A stretch of DNA of 36,676 nucleotides from Herbaspirillum sp. ASV7 (lineage in GTDB: Bacteria; Pseudomonadota; Gammaproteobacteria; Burkholderiales; Burkholderiaceae_D), in contig NZ_JAELUH010000055.1 in assembly GCF_016429215.1 (NCBI RefSeq), positions 1 through 36,676 of the forward strand, in the 5' to 3' direction. Made by a program: the position numbers and the translations under genes. Positions 15,611-23,516 of the stretch are shown piece by piece (position 1 is the first letter of the stretch; each line of letters opens with the position of its first letter). The notes beneath the pieces were generated by a model, which made no database searches, was not told where the DNA came from, and saw only the letters and a program-made list of their open reading frames with translations.

Positions 15611-17755
15611 TTGAACCTACATTCCCCGACCGGCGCGCGTCTGCGTGCCATGTGCCGTGCCTTGCGCCCGGTATTTGTGACCATGGCGCTGACGGGTTCC
15701 CCGTTGCTGGCCCAGGCCCAATCGACGACCAGCGGGACGGACGACAAGCAGTTGCCCGTCGTGACCGTGTCGGCCGAAGGGGAGGGCAAGCAGCATCTGC
15801 AGACCCAGTCCTCCAACGGGGCGCTGGGTTCGCGCTCGCTGCTCGATACGCCATTCTCGGTCACCAGCGTGACGGCGGCAGAGCTGGCCGACAAGCAGAT
15901 CCTCAAACTGGGAGACATCTTCTACAACGATGCCTCGGTCAGCGACAACAGTGGCGGCTACAGTGCCTGGGCGTCCTACATCACCATCCGTGGCCTGCCG
16001 GCGGACTGGCAGAACTCCTTCCGCATCGATGGCAAGCCCTTCCTCAGCTATGGCCTGACCTTGCCCTACGATCACTTCGAGCGCATCGACCTGCTCAAGG
16101 GCTCGTCAGGCTTCATGTATGGCTTCGGTACGCCTGGCGGGGTGATCAACTACGTCACCAAGAAACCCACCGAGACGCCCGTGCGCAGCGTCAGCGTGGG
16201 CTATACCAGCAACAATATCTGGAGCGAGCATATCGACCTGGGCGGTCGCTTCGGTAACGATCAGATGTTCGGTTATCGCCTCAACGCCACCCATGATCAG
16301 GGTGAGACCTTCAACCAGGGCCGTATCCAGCGCGATTCGGTGTCGCTGGCGCTGGATGCCCGTCTCACGCGCGACCTGACCTGGGACTTCGAGGCTATCT
16401 GGCAAAACAGCAATTCGACCGACCAGACCCCGTCCATCGTCACCAGCAGCCTGACCGGCAGCCGCCTGCCATCGGTGGTCAGCGGCGGCGACAAGACCCT
16501 GGTGGGCAGCGGCCAGCATCTCGATACCAACTTCCAGCTCTACCAGACCGGCCTGAGCTACCGCATCAACGCTGACTGGAAGGCCAATCTCAGCTACAGC
16601 CACAGCACCTCCAAGCGCTTCCGCAACGAAGGCATCGCCATGCTGACCGATGCGGCGGGCAATTACCAGGACTGGCGCTCGGATTCCCGCGAGGGCCATG
16701 TCTTCGATCAGTGGCAAGCCATGCTGGAAGGCAATGCCCGCACCGGCGCCATCGACCATCAACTGGTGCTGGGCGCGTCGTCGCAGAAACAGGTCAACGA
16801 CTACTCGATCGCGCAGTACTACCAGCAGATCGGCACCGGCAACCTCTACACGCAGAACACCAATGGTCACGACAGCTCGACCGATCTGCAGACCTATCAC
16901 AACGGCATCATCACGCAGCAGGCGCTGTTTGCCAGCGATACGATCAGCTTCTCGCAGGCCTGGTCGGTCCTGGCGGGGGGGCGGTACAATCAGTTCCGCC
17001 AGGATAGCTTCAGCACGACCGGAGCCTTGACTTCGCGCTATGACAAGTCGGCCTTCACCCCCACGGTGGCCCTGATGTTCAAGCCCGATGCCTCGACCAC
17101 GCTCTACACCAGCTACGTGGAATCGCTGGAGCAGGGCGGCGTGCCGGCCATCACCAACAGCAACTACGGCACGCAGCTCAAGCCGCTCAAGAGCAAGCAA
17201 TACGAGATCGGTGCCAAGACCGACCAGCAGCGCTGGAGTGCCACGGCGGCGCTGTTCCGCATCGAGCGCGCTTCCGAGTACACGCAGAACAATGCGCTGG
17301 TGCAGGATGGCCAGTCCAATTACCAGGGGCTGGAACTGGGGGCGGCGTACCGTCCCACGCCGCAATGGCAATTGGCGGGCAGCCTCATGCTGCTCGATGC
17401 TACCTACGACAAGGGCAATACCTATAACGGCAACCGCGTGGCCGGTGCGCCCAGGAATATGGCCACGGCCCAGGTCTCTTACCTGGTGCCGCAGGTGGCC
17501 GGTCTCAAGCTGATGGCCGATGCCAAGTACACCGGCAACACCATGCTGCGCGCGGCCAACGATATCGAGCTGGCCAGCTATACGCTGTTGAACCTGGGCG
17601 CCAGCTACACCACCCGCATCGGCAAGTACGACACCACCTTCCGGGCGGCAGTCAATAACCTGCTGGACAAGCGCTACTGGCAGTACCAGTACGAGAACTA
17701 CATCAAGCCCGGCGATCCGCGCACCTTCAGCTTGAGCGCCAAGGTCGACTTCTGA
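15611..17755 (+). CDS. TonB-dependent siderophore receptor
   Basis: Outer-membrane receptor of about 714 residues that would import a ferric siderophore using TonB energy. An Arg-containing signal peptide ending in LLAQAQ is followed by a TonB-box-like LPVVTVSAE, the plug domain (TPFSVTSVTAAELADKQ, then ITIRGLPADW, ERIDLLKGSSGFMYG, GGVINYVTKKP) and a long beta-barrel ending in a C-terminal Phe (SLSAKVDF). There is no N-terminal secretin-like signalling domain. No suitable ATG exists upstream of the signal peptide; TTG at 15611 with AAAAGG about 8 bases upstream is preferred, ATG at 15650 being the fallback. The Fur-like site upstream and the PepSY gene 52 bp downstream support an iron-regulated operon. 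The substrate cannot be told. Confidence 0.93.
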   Translation: MNLHSPTGARLRAMCRALRPVFVTMALTGSPLLAQAQSTTSGTDDKQLPVVTVSAEGEGKQHLQTQSSNGALGSRSLLDTPFSVTSVTAAELADKQILKLGDIFYNDASVSDNSGGYSAWASYITIRGLPADWQNSFRIDGKPFLSYGLTLPYDHFERIDLLKGSSGFMYGFGTPGGVINYVTKKPTETPVRSVSVGYTSNNIWSEHIDLGGRFGNDQMFGYRLNATHDQGETFNQGRIQRDSVSLALDARLTRDLTWDFEAIWQNSNSTDQTPSIVTSSLTGSRLPSVVSGGDKTLVGSGQHLDTNFQLYQTGLSYRINADWKANLSYSHSTSKRFRNEGIAMLTDAAGNYQDWRSDSREGHVFDQWQAMLEGNARTGAIDHQLVLGASSQKQVNDYSIAQYYQQIGTGNLYTQNTNGHDSSTDLQTYHNGIITQQALFASDTISFSQAWSVLAGGRYNQFRQDSFSTTGALTSRYDKSAFTPTVALMFKPDASTTLYTSYVESLEQGGVPAITNSNYGTQLKPLKSKQYEIGAKTDQQRWSATAALFRIERASEYTQNNALVQDGQSNYQGLELGAAYRPTPQWQLAGSLMLLDATYDKGNTYNGNRVAGAPRNMATAQVSYLVPQVAGLKLMADAKYTGNTMLRAANDIELASYTLLNLGASYTTRIGKYDTTFRAAVNNLLDKRYWQYQYENYIKPGDPRTFSLSAKVDF

Positions 17756-17807
17756 TGCGCGCGTACTGCTATCGCCTTCCTCCCAGCTACTTCGCCAGGT
17801 CATCGTC

Positions 17808-19058
17808 ATGCGCGCATCGCTAGTGCTCCTCCATCGCTGGTTCGGCCTCGCTGTGGCCGTGTTCCTGTTCATCGCCGGCGCCACCGGCGCGGTGATTTCC
17901 TGGGACCATGAGCTCGATGCCTGGCTGAACCCGCACTTGTTCCACGCCCGCAGCGCCGACCAGCCCGGTGCCGGTACGCCACAACCCGGGCTGGCGCTGG
18001 CGCGCCTGGTCGAGCAGGCCGAGCCGCAGTTGCGCGTGACCTATGTGCTCACGCAGAGCGAACCCGGCCACACCATCGGCATGATGGTCGAACCGCGCAT
18101 CGACAGCGCCACCGGCAAGCCCTATGCACTGGACTACAACCAGATCGCAGTGGACCCGGTGACCGCCGAGATCCAGGGGCGCCGCATGTGGGGCGCCATC
18201 TCGCTCTCGCGCGAGAACCTGCTGCCCTTCCTCTACAAGCTGCATTACACGATGCATCTGCCCGACATGGGCGGCATCGAGACCGGGATCTGGTTGATGG
18301 GCCTCATCGGCATCGTCTGGGCGCTGGATTGCTTCATCGCGCTCTACCTGTCCTTCCCCAACTGGCGCAGCTGGCGTAAATCATTTGCCTTCCGCTGGCG
18401 TGACGGCGGCCACAAGCTCAACTTCGACCTGCATCGTTCCGGCGGTGTCTGGGTGTGGGGGCTGCTGCTGGTCCTGGCAGTGACTTCGGTGTCGATGAAT
18501 CTGGAGCGCCAGGTCATGCGGCCCCTGCTGCAGACGGTGTCCACGCTCACGCCCGGTCCCTTCGATACCCGTACGCCGGTGGCGCCCGAGAAGGTGGGCG
18601 AGCCGCGCATCTCGCGTGAGCAGGCGGTCGCGCTGGGGGCCGAGCAGGGCCGCCGGATGGGGCTGGCCGATCCGGTGGGTGGGGTGTTCTATTCGGGCAT
18701 GTTCGGGGTCTATGGCGTGGGCTTCTTCCAGCCGGGCAACGATCACGGCGACGTCGGGCTGGGCAATGCCTGGCTGTACTTCGATGCCAATACCGGCGCC
18801 TACGAAGGCGGGCGGGTGCCGGGGCGGGGCAGCGCCGGCGATATTTTCCTGCAGGCCCAGTTCCCGCTGCATTCGGGGCGCATCCTGGGCTTGCCGGGGC
18901 GCATCCTGATTTCCTTCATGGGGGCGCTGGTGGCGATGCTGTCGGTCACCGGCGTGATCATCTGGGTGCGCAAGCGTCGTTCGCGCCTGCAGCAACGCGC
19001 GCGCCTGAAGGCAGAAAAGCCACCGGCCCGCGAGGGGCCGGTGGCAGACCTGCACTGA
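17808..19058 (+). CDS. PepSY-associated membrane protein (PiuB-like)
   Basis: A 416-residue inner-membrane protein of the PepSY-TM family often found beside siderophore receptors and thought to help reduce or release iron in the periplasm. Four main hydrophobic helices are visible: near residues 12-34 (WFGLAVAVFLFIAGATGAVIS), 155-185 (IWLMGLIGIVWALDCFIALY), 215-235 (WVWGLLLVLAVTSVS) and 365-387 (ISFMGALVAMLSVTGVIIWV). The LLHRWFGL opening and the WDHELD segment after helix 1 are typical of the family, as is the KLHYTMHLPD loop. ATG at 17808 follows an AGG site. It is 52 bp behind the TonB receptor and probably cotranscribed. The last codons overlap a perfect hairpin that serves as a terminator for the opposing gene. 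Confidence 0.9.
   Translation: MRASLVLLHRWFGLAVAVFLFIAGATGAVISWDHELDAWLNPHLFHARSADQPGAGTPQPGLALARLVEQAEPQLRVTYVLTQSEPGHTIGMMVEPRIDSATGKPYALDYNQIAVDPVTAEIQGRRMWGAISLSRENLLPFLYKLHYTMHLPDMGGIETGIWLMGLIGIVWALDCFIALYLSFPNWRSWRKSFAFRWRDGGHKLNFDLHRSGGVWVWGLLLVLAVTSVSMNLERQVMRPLLQTVSTLTPGPFDTRTPVAPEKVGEPRISREQAVALGAEQGRRMGLADPVGGVFYSGMFGVYGVGFFQPGNDHGDVGLGNAWLYFDANTGAYEGGRVPGRGSAGDIFLQAQFPLHSGRILGLPGRILISFMGALVAMLSVTGVIIWVRKRRSRLQQRARLKAEKPPAREGPVADLH
19015..19045 (-). terminator. Terminator of the usp gene, inside the opposing coding region
   Basis: GCCACCGGCCC (19019-19029) and GGGCCGGTGGC (19035-19045) form a perfect 11-bp stem with a 5-base loop. On the minus strand it is followed by TTTT (19018-19015), so it can terminate the universal stress gene that ends at 19068. 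It lies entirely inside the 3' end of the PepSY gene. Confidence 0.7.
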
Positions 19059-19067
19059 AGCAGCGCC

Positions 19068-19892
19068 TCAGTGCGCCATCAGGACCGGTATGGTCATGGT
19101 CTTGAGGATGGTCAGGGTCACGCCGCCCAGCAGCACTTCGCGGAAGCGGGTGTGGCCGTAACCGCCCATGACCAGCAGGTCGGAACCCTTGTCGGCCGCC
19201 AGCGAGAGCAGGGCATTGCCGATGTCCAGGGTGGTCTTTTCCTGGGCCACTTCCACCTTCACGCCATGGCGGGCCAGGTATAGGGCGATGTCGGCACCCG
19301 GTTGCTCGCCGTGGGTACCCAGGCGCTTGTCGGAGTTGAAGATGACCACCGTCACGTTGTCGGCCCGGCGCAGCAGCGGCAGGGCGGCGGTGACGGCGCG
19401 GGTCGACTCCATGCTGCCATCCCAGGCGATCAGGGCGTTCTTGCCGACGTGTTTGAATTCGCCGGCACTGGGGATGATCAACACCGGACGGGGCGAATTG
19501 AGCATCACGTATTCGGGCAGGTCGGTGAGGAAGCTGTCGTCGGCGTCGTCAAGATCGGCCTGGCTCACCACCACCAGGTCGGAGTAGCGCGCCTGCAGGG
19601 CCAGCCCGCCTTCGGCGTCGTCATCGACGAAGCGCTTTTCGTGCGAGGGCACGCCCACGCTCTCGGCGATCTTGTCGAAATTCTCCAGGGCAGCCAGGGC
19701 GCGGTCGCGGAAACCGTCCATCTGCGCGGCCACATAGGCGGCACCTTCGATGGTGATGAAGCTGGAAATGCCGCTGACGGCACTGCCGATCAGGTGGGCT
19801 TGCTGGTCGCGTGCCAGTTCGGCGGCGATGCGGATGCGTTGGGCGGCGTGACGCGACTGGTCGACATGGACCAGGATGGACTTGTAGCTCAT
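19068..19892 (-). CDS. Tandem universal stress protein (UspA family)
   Basis: A 274-residue cytoplasmic protein with two Usp domains (about 1-145 and 150-274), nearly twice the single-domain length. The first opens with SILVHVDQS; the second (ALIAWDGSMESTRAV) ends in the ATP-binding loop MGGYGHTRFREVLLGGVT, close to the G-2x-G-9x-G(S/T) pattern, so the C-terminal domain probably binds ATP while the N-terminal one looks degenerate. GAGGAG 5 bases before ATG 19892 supports the start. It is monocistronic, convergent with the PepSY gene, and ends at a hairpin terminator. Likely part of stress or stationary-phase response; the trigger is not visible. Confidence 0.93.
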   Translation of the reverse strand: MSYKSILVHVDQSRHAAQRIRIAAELARDQQAHLIGSAVSGISSFITIEGAAYVAAQMDGFRDRALAALENFDKIAESVGVPSHEKRFVDDDAEGGLALQARYSDLVVVSQADLDDADDSFLTDLPEYVMLNSPRPVLIIPSAGEFKHVGKNALIAWDGSMESTRAVTAALPLLRRADNVTVVIFNSDKRLGTHGEQPGADIALYLARHGVKVEVAQEKTTLDIGNALLSLAADKGSDLLVMGGYGHTRFREVLLGGVTLTILKTMTIPVLMAH

Positions 19893-20051
19893 GCTAGCTC
19901 CTCGGGCGGGTTCGGGTGGGGCGGCATCGGCAACGTGATGCCCTATCCCGAGACTAGGCCTTGCCCGTCAGGTCGTCCACTCCAATTAACGGGCTCATTG
20001 ACGCACGTCAAGCGCCACCGGCATATCGGCCGCCATCATCCGCATGCTGCC

Positions 20052-20921
20052 TCATGCCGCCGGCAGCGCCTCGGCCAGTGCCCTGAGCATGGTGGGGCGC
20101 TCGCTCTGGGTCGGGGTCAGCAGCACGATGTCACGGGTATAGAGATCTGCCGGTGGGCGTTCGACTGCTTCCACACGGCAAGCCCGGGCCAGCTTACCCA
20201 GGCCATTCCAGTGCGGCACCAGGCTCACCCCCACGCCATCGGCGACCAGCATGGCGATGGTCTCCAGCGCATCGAGGTCGCACAGCACGTTGGGCCGCAC
20301 GCCCTGGTCGTCCAGGTAGCGCTGGGCCAGGCGGCCACCCCAGGCGGCCGGATCATAGCGGATATAGGCTTGGCGCTGCAGCAGGTCGTCGATGTCGCCG
20401 CGCAGGCTGCGTCGCGCCAGCAGGACCAGTTCTTCCCGTTGCAAGAGCCGGGCTTGCAGGCTGCGCGGCAGGGCGAAGGGCGGGGCCACCAGGATGGCCG
20501 CATCGAGCTCCCCGGCCAGCAGCGCCTGGTACAGGCCACGCGAGGTGCCCGGGACGATGCTGGGACGCAGGCCCGGCGCCTGTGCGGTCAGCGTGCGCAG
20601 CGTCACCGGCAGCAGGCCGGTCAGGGCGGTGGAGATGGCGCCGATGCGCAGTACGCCGGTGAGACCTTCATCGTCGGTGTCGCCGGCCAGCAGCGCCACT
20701 TCACGCACGATGCGGCGCGCCCGTGGCAGCAGCGCCAGGCAGGCTTCGGTGGGCAGGGCCGCGTGGCCGGCGCGCGAGAGCAGGGCGCAGCCCAGTTCGC
20801 GTTCCAGTGCCTGGATGCGCTGGCTGATGGCGGCAGCGGTGAGATGCTCGCTGCGTGCCGCATCGGCAATGGAGCCGCTGTCGACGACCGCGATGAGGCT
20901 TTTCAGGTAGCGGCTCTCCAT
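20052..20921 (-). CDS. LysR-family transcriptional regulator
   Basis: A 289-residue regulator. The winged helix-turn-helix is at about residues 4-62 (SIADAARSEHLTAAAISQRIQALERELG), followed by a substrate-binding domain with the RIGAIST, AAILVAPP and GVGVSLVPHW segments. AAAGGA 6 bases before ATG 20921 fixes the start; an earlier in-frame ATG lacks such a site. It is divergent from the VOC-GhrA pair across a 172-bp intergenic region, the classical arrangement for a LysR regulator that controls the neighbouring genes, so those two are its probable targets. The inducer is unknown. Confidence 0.93.
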   Translation of the reverse strand: MESRYLKSLIAVVDSGSIADAARSEHLTAAAISQRIQALERELGCALLSRAGHAALPTEACLALLPRARRIVREVALLAGDTDDEGLTGVLRIGAISTALTGLLPVTLRTLTAQAPGLRPSIVPGTSRGLYQALLAGELDAAILVAPPFALPRSLQARLLQREELVLLARRSLRGDIDDLLQRQAYIRYDPAAWGGRLAQRYLDDQGVRPNVLCDLDALETIAMLVADGVGVSLVPHWNGLGKLARACRVEAVERPPADLYTRDIVLLTPTQSERPTMLRALAEALPAA

Positions 20922-21093
20922 AAGAGATCCTTTCGAACTCAATAAGAATTAAATGCTATCTCTTTTGTTCGCGGATCGCTATGCTGATGGTTCGCTACAG
21001 GCCGAACACGCCCAGCCATGGCGATGCCGGGCCTGGGCCGCCGTGCCATCATCCGTCTCTATCTCCATCTCTACCTCGACCGGGCCAGATTCC

Positions 21094-21510
21094 ATGAAAT
21101 CCATCTTCCACCTCGCCTATCACGTCCGTGACCTCGACCAGGCGCGCCGTTTCTATTGCGACCTGCTGGGTTGCAAGGAGGGTCGCAGCACCGATACCTG
21201 GGTCGATATCGACTTCTTCGGCCATCAGCTGTCGCTGCACCTGGGCGAGCCCTTTGCCGTGAGCAACACCGGCAAGGTCGGCAAGCATATGGTGCCGATG
21301 CCCCACCTGGGTGTGATCCTGCAGATGCAGGACTGGCAACAACTGGCCGATACCCTCAGCGCCAGTGGTGCCGTGAGCTTCGTGCTGGAGCCCCAGATCC
21401 GCTTCGCCGGCGAACCGGGCGAGCAGGCCACCATGTTCTTCCTGGATCCCTTCGGCAATCCCATCGAGGTCAAGGGCTTCCAGGACCTGCAACAGGTCTA
21501 CGCGGCATGA
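21094..21510 (+). CDS. VOC family (glyoxalase/dioxygenase-like) protein
   Basis: A 138-residue single-module vicinal-oxygen-chelate protein. The opening FHLAYHVRDLDQARRFYCDL supplies the first metal His; a middle LSLHLGE and the closing MFFLDPFGNPIEVKGF supply the other ligands, including the Glu. ATG at 21094 is chosen because homology begins immediately there, although the ribosome binding site is weak. Its TGA overlaps the ATG of the downstream dehydrogenase (ATGA), implying coupling. Substrate unknown; a role in handling alpha-keto or aldehyde compounds with its partner reductase is plausible but inferred. Confidence 0.92.
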   Translation: MKSIFHLAYHVRDLDQARRFYCDLLGCKEGRSTDTWVDIDFFGHQLSLHLGEPFAVSNTGKVGKHMVPMPHLGVILQMQDWQQLADTLSASGAVSFVLEPQIRFAGEPGEQATMFFLDPFGNPIEVKGFQDLQQVYAA

Positions 21511-22457
21511 GCGGCAAGGCTCCCATTCCCTTTGTCAGCCAGGGGGATGCCGCCTCGGTGGCGACCTGGTTGCAGGCCTTGCGGGCGGCCATGCCCGAGG
21601 AGGAGTTACTGGCCTTTTCCGAGCTCACCGAGGCGCAGCGTGCGCAATGCCGGCTGGCCATCGTCGCCAACCCCGATCCGGCGCAGTTGAAGCTGCTGCC
21701 GCAATTGCAGTGGGTGCATAGCGTCTGGGCCGGTGTCGAGCGCCTGGTGGCCGACCTGGGCGAAAGCGGCTTGCAGGTCACGCGCCTGGTCGATCCACGT
21801 CTGGCCGCGACCATGGCCGAGGCGGTACTGGCCTGGAGTCTCTACCTGCATCGCGACATGCCGGCCTATGCCCGCCAGCAACGTGCGGCGCAATGGCAGT
21901 CTCTGGACTACGTCCTGCCCGAACAACGCCGCATCGGCCTGCTGGGCCTGGGTGCGCTGGGCGAGGCGGCGGCGCAGGCGCTGCGCCAGGCGCGCTTCCC
22001 GGTCAGCGGCTGGAGCCGCAGCGCGCGCAGCGTGGAAGGCGTGCAGACCTACAGCGGCATGGATGGGCTGGAAAGTTTGTTGAGGCAGAGCGATATCCTG
22101 GTCTGCCTGTTGCCGCTGACCGAGGATACCCGCGGCTTGCTGGGAGCAGAGCGCCTGGCCTTGCTGCCGGCGCAGGCGCAGCTGATCAACTTCGCGCGCG
22201 GCCCCATCATCGACGACGCCGCGCTGCGTGCCGCCCTGGATGCGGGGCAGGTGCGCCACGCGGTGCTGGATGTCTTTGCCATCGAACCCTTGCCGTCGAC
22301 CGCCTGGCAGTGGTCGCATCCGGGCGTGACGGTGTTGCCGCATTGTTCAGCGCCGACTGATTGCCAGACCGCCTCGGCCATCGTGGCGGGCAATATCGCG
22401 CTGTACCGGCGCACTGGCGAGATCCCGGCCAACGTGGATCTCAAGCGCGGTTACTGA
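21507..22457 (+). CDS. ghrA: 2-hydroxyacid dehydrogenase, glyoxylate/hydroxypyruvate reductase A type
   Basis: A 316-residue cytoplasmic NAD(P)H-dependent reductase, close in length to E. coli GhrA (312), which reduces glyoxylate and hydroxypyruvate. The catalytic N-terminal region contains MAEAVLAWSLYLHRDMPAYARQQ, very like GhrA; the nucleotide-binding loop is GLLGLGALGEAA; catalytic Arg is in NFARGPIID, Glu in DVFAIEPLP and His in LPHCSAPTD. It starts inside the stop codon of the VOC gene and ends at 22457, directly abutting the stop of the convergent bestrophin gene (a shared TGATCA). Probably controlled by the divergent LysR regulator. The exact substrate is inferred from family resemblance. 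Confidence 0.88.
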   Translation: MSGKAPIPFVSQGDAASVATWLQALRAAMPEEELLAFSELTEAQRAQCRLAIVANPDPAQLKLLPQLQWVHSVWAGVERLVADLGESGLQVTRLVDPRLAATMAEAVLAWSLYLHRDMPAYARQQRAAQWQSLDYVLPEQRRIGLLGLGALGEAAAQALRQARFPVSGWSRSARSVEGVQTYSGMDGLESLLRQSDILVCLLPLTEDTRGLLGAERLALLPAQAQLINFARGPIIDDAALRAALDAGQVRHAVLDVFAIEPLPSTAWQWSHPGVTVLPHCSAPTDCQTASAIVAGNIALYRRTGEIPANVDLKRGY

Positions 22458-23372
22458 TCAGTCTAGGCGATAGTCAGGGCCGCAGCGCACGGCCGGCGGC
22501 AGCGGCTGGCCGGCCAGCTCACGCAGGGACCGCTCGATTTCCACGCTGATGGCTTCCAGCGCCAGGCCATTGGGACTGACGGCAAAGGGTTCGGCGATGT
22601 CGCAGGCGATTGCCTCCAGGGCCAGGAAGGTATAGGACACGAACACCGAGATCAGCGGCGTGGCATAGCCGATGGCATCGACCAGGCCGAAGGGCAGCAA
22701 CAGGCAATAGATGTAGACGGTACGGTGCAGCAGCACGCCATAGGCAAAGGGAATGGGCGTAGAGGCGATGCGCTCGCAGGCGCCGATGCAATGGTTGATC
22801 TCATTGAGCTGCTGGTCGCAGGCCCACAGACGGGCATCCGATAGCCGTCCTTCGTCGCTGGCGCGGGCCAGCAGGGCGCGCAAGTCGTCCATCACGGCCA
22901 CCGGCAGGTAGCGCGCCTGGCCCAGCTGCTGCGCCTGGGCGGCCGGCAGCAGGCGTTCCAGGTCGGCTTGCGGCGAAGTCTTGCGCAACTGGTGCTTCAG
23001 CGCATGCACCAGCAACACGATATGGTCGATGAACAGCTGGCGCTGCGCAGCGTCGCCGCTGGCATAGTGCAGACCTTGCGAGGCCAATGCCCGTGCGGCG
23101 ATCAGCAGCGCGCCCCAGATCTTGCGTCCCTCCCAGTAGCGGTCATAGCTGGCATTGTTGCGAAAGGCCAGGAAGATCGCCAGCGCCACACCCAGCAGGG
23201 TAAAGGTGGAGGTATTGAGCGGCAGCTTGTCGCCAAAGATCTTGCCGCCGGTAAAGACGGCCAGGGTCGACACCGCCGTCATCAGCAGCATCTGCGGGAT
23301 GATGGCACGCAGCACGGAGCCGTTCCAGACAAACAGCATGCGGAACCAGTGGGGCTGGGGACGGACGATCAT
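22458..23372 (-). CDS. Bestrophin-family membrane channel protein
   Basis: A 304-residue inner-membrane protein of the bestrophin/UPF0187 family, anion-channel-like proteins in bacteria. It opens with IVRPQPHWFRMLFVWNGSV, the family hallmark, followed by membrane helices at about 26-46 (IIPQMLLMTAVSTLAVF) and 56-75 (LLGVALAIFLAFRNNASYDRYWEGR), then a long cytoplasmic helical part, then hydrophobic segments near 216-260 (TVYIYCLLLPFGLVDAIGY, PLISVFVSYTFLALEAIA) and the IAEPFAVSPNGLALEAI motif. ATG at 23372 is preferred with an AGGAA site about 10 bases upstream. Its stop codon abuts that of ghrA without a gap. Substrate ion unknown. Confidence 0.93.
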   Translation of the reverse strand: MIVRPQPHWFRMLFVWNGSVLRAIIPQMLLMTAVSTLAVFTGGKIFGDKLPLNTSTFTLLGVALAIFLAFRNNASYDRYWEGRKIWGALLIAARALASQGLHYASGDAAQRQLFIDHIVLLVHALKHQLRKTSPQADLERLLPAAQAQQLGQARYLPVAVMDDLRALLARASDEGRLSDARLWACDQQLNEINHCIGACERIASTPIPFAYGVLLHRTVYIYCLLLPFGLVDAIGYATPLISVFVSYTFLALEAIACDIAEPFAVSPNGLALEAISVEIERSLRELAGQPLPPAVRCGPDYRLD

Positions 23373-23516
23373 GGTGGTGGATTCCTGATAAGGCGCCGGG
23401 GCCGGCATGTGCCAGCCCTCGACCAGCTATCCATGATAGTGCGCCAGGTGTCAACTGGTGTGTACAGATGTTTGCCAAGCTTGCAGATACAGCCACTGCT
23501 GCGCCGTCGCGCGGGC

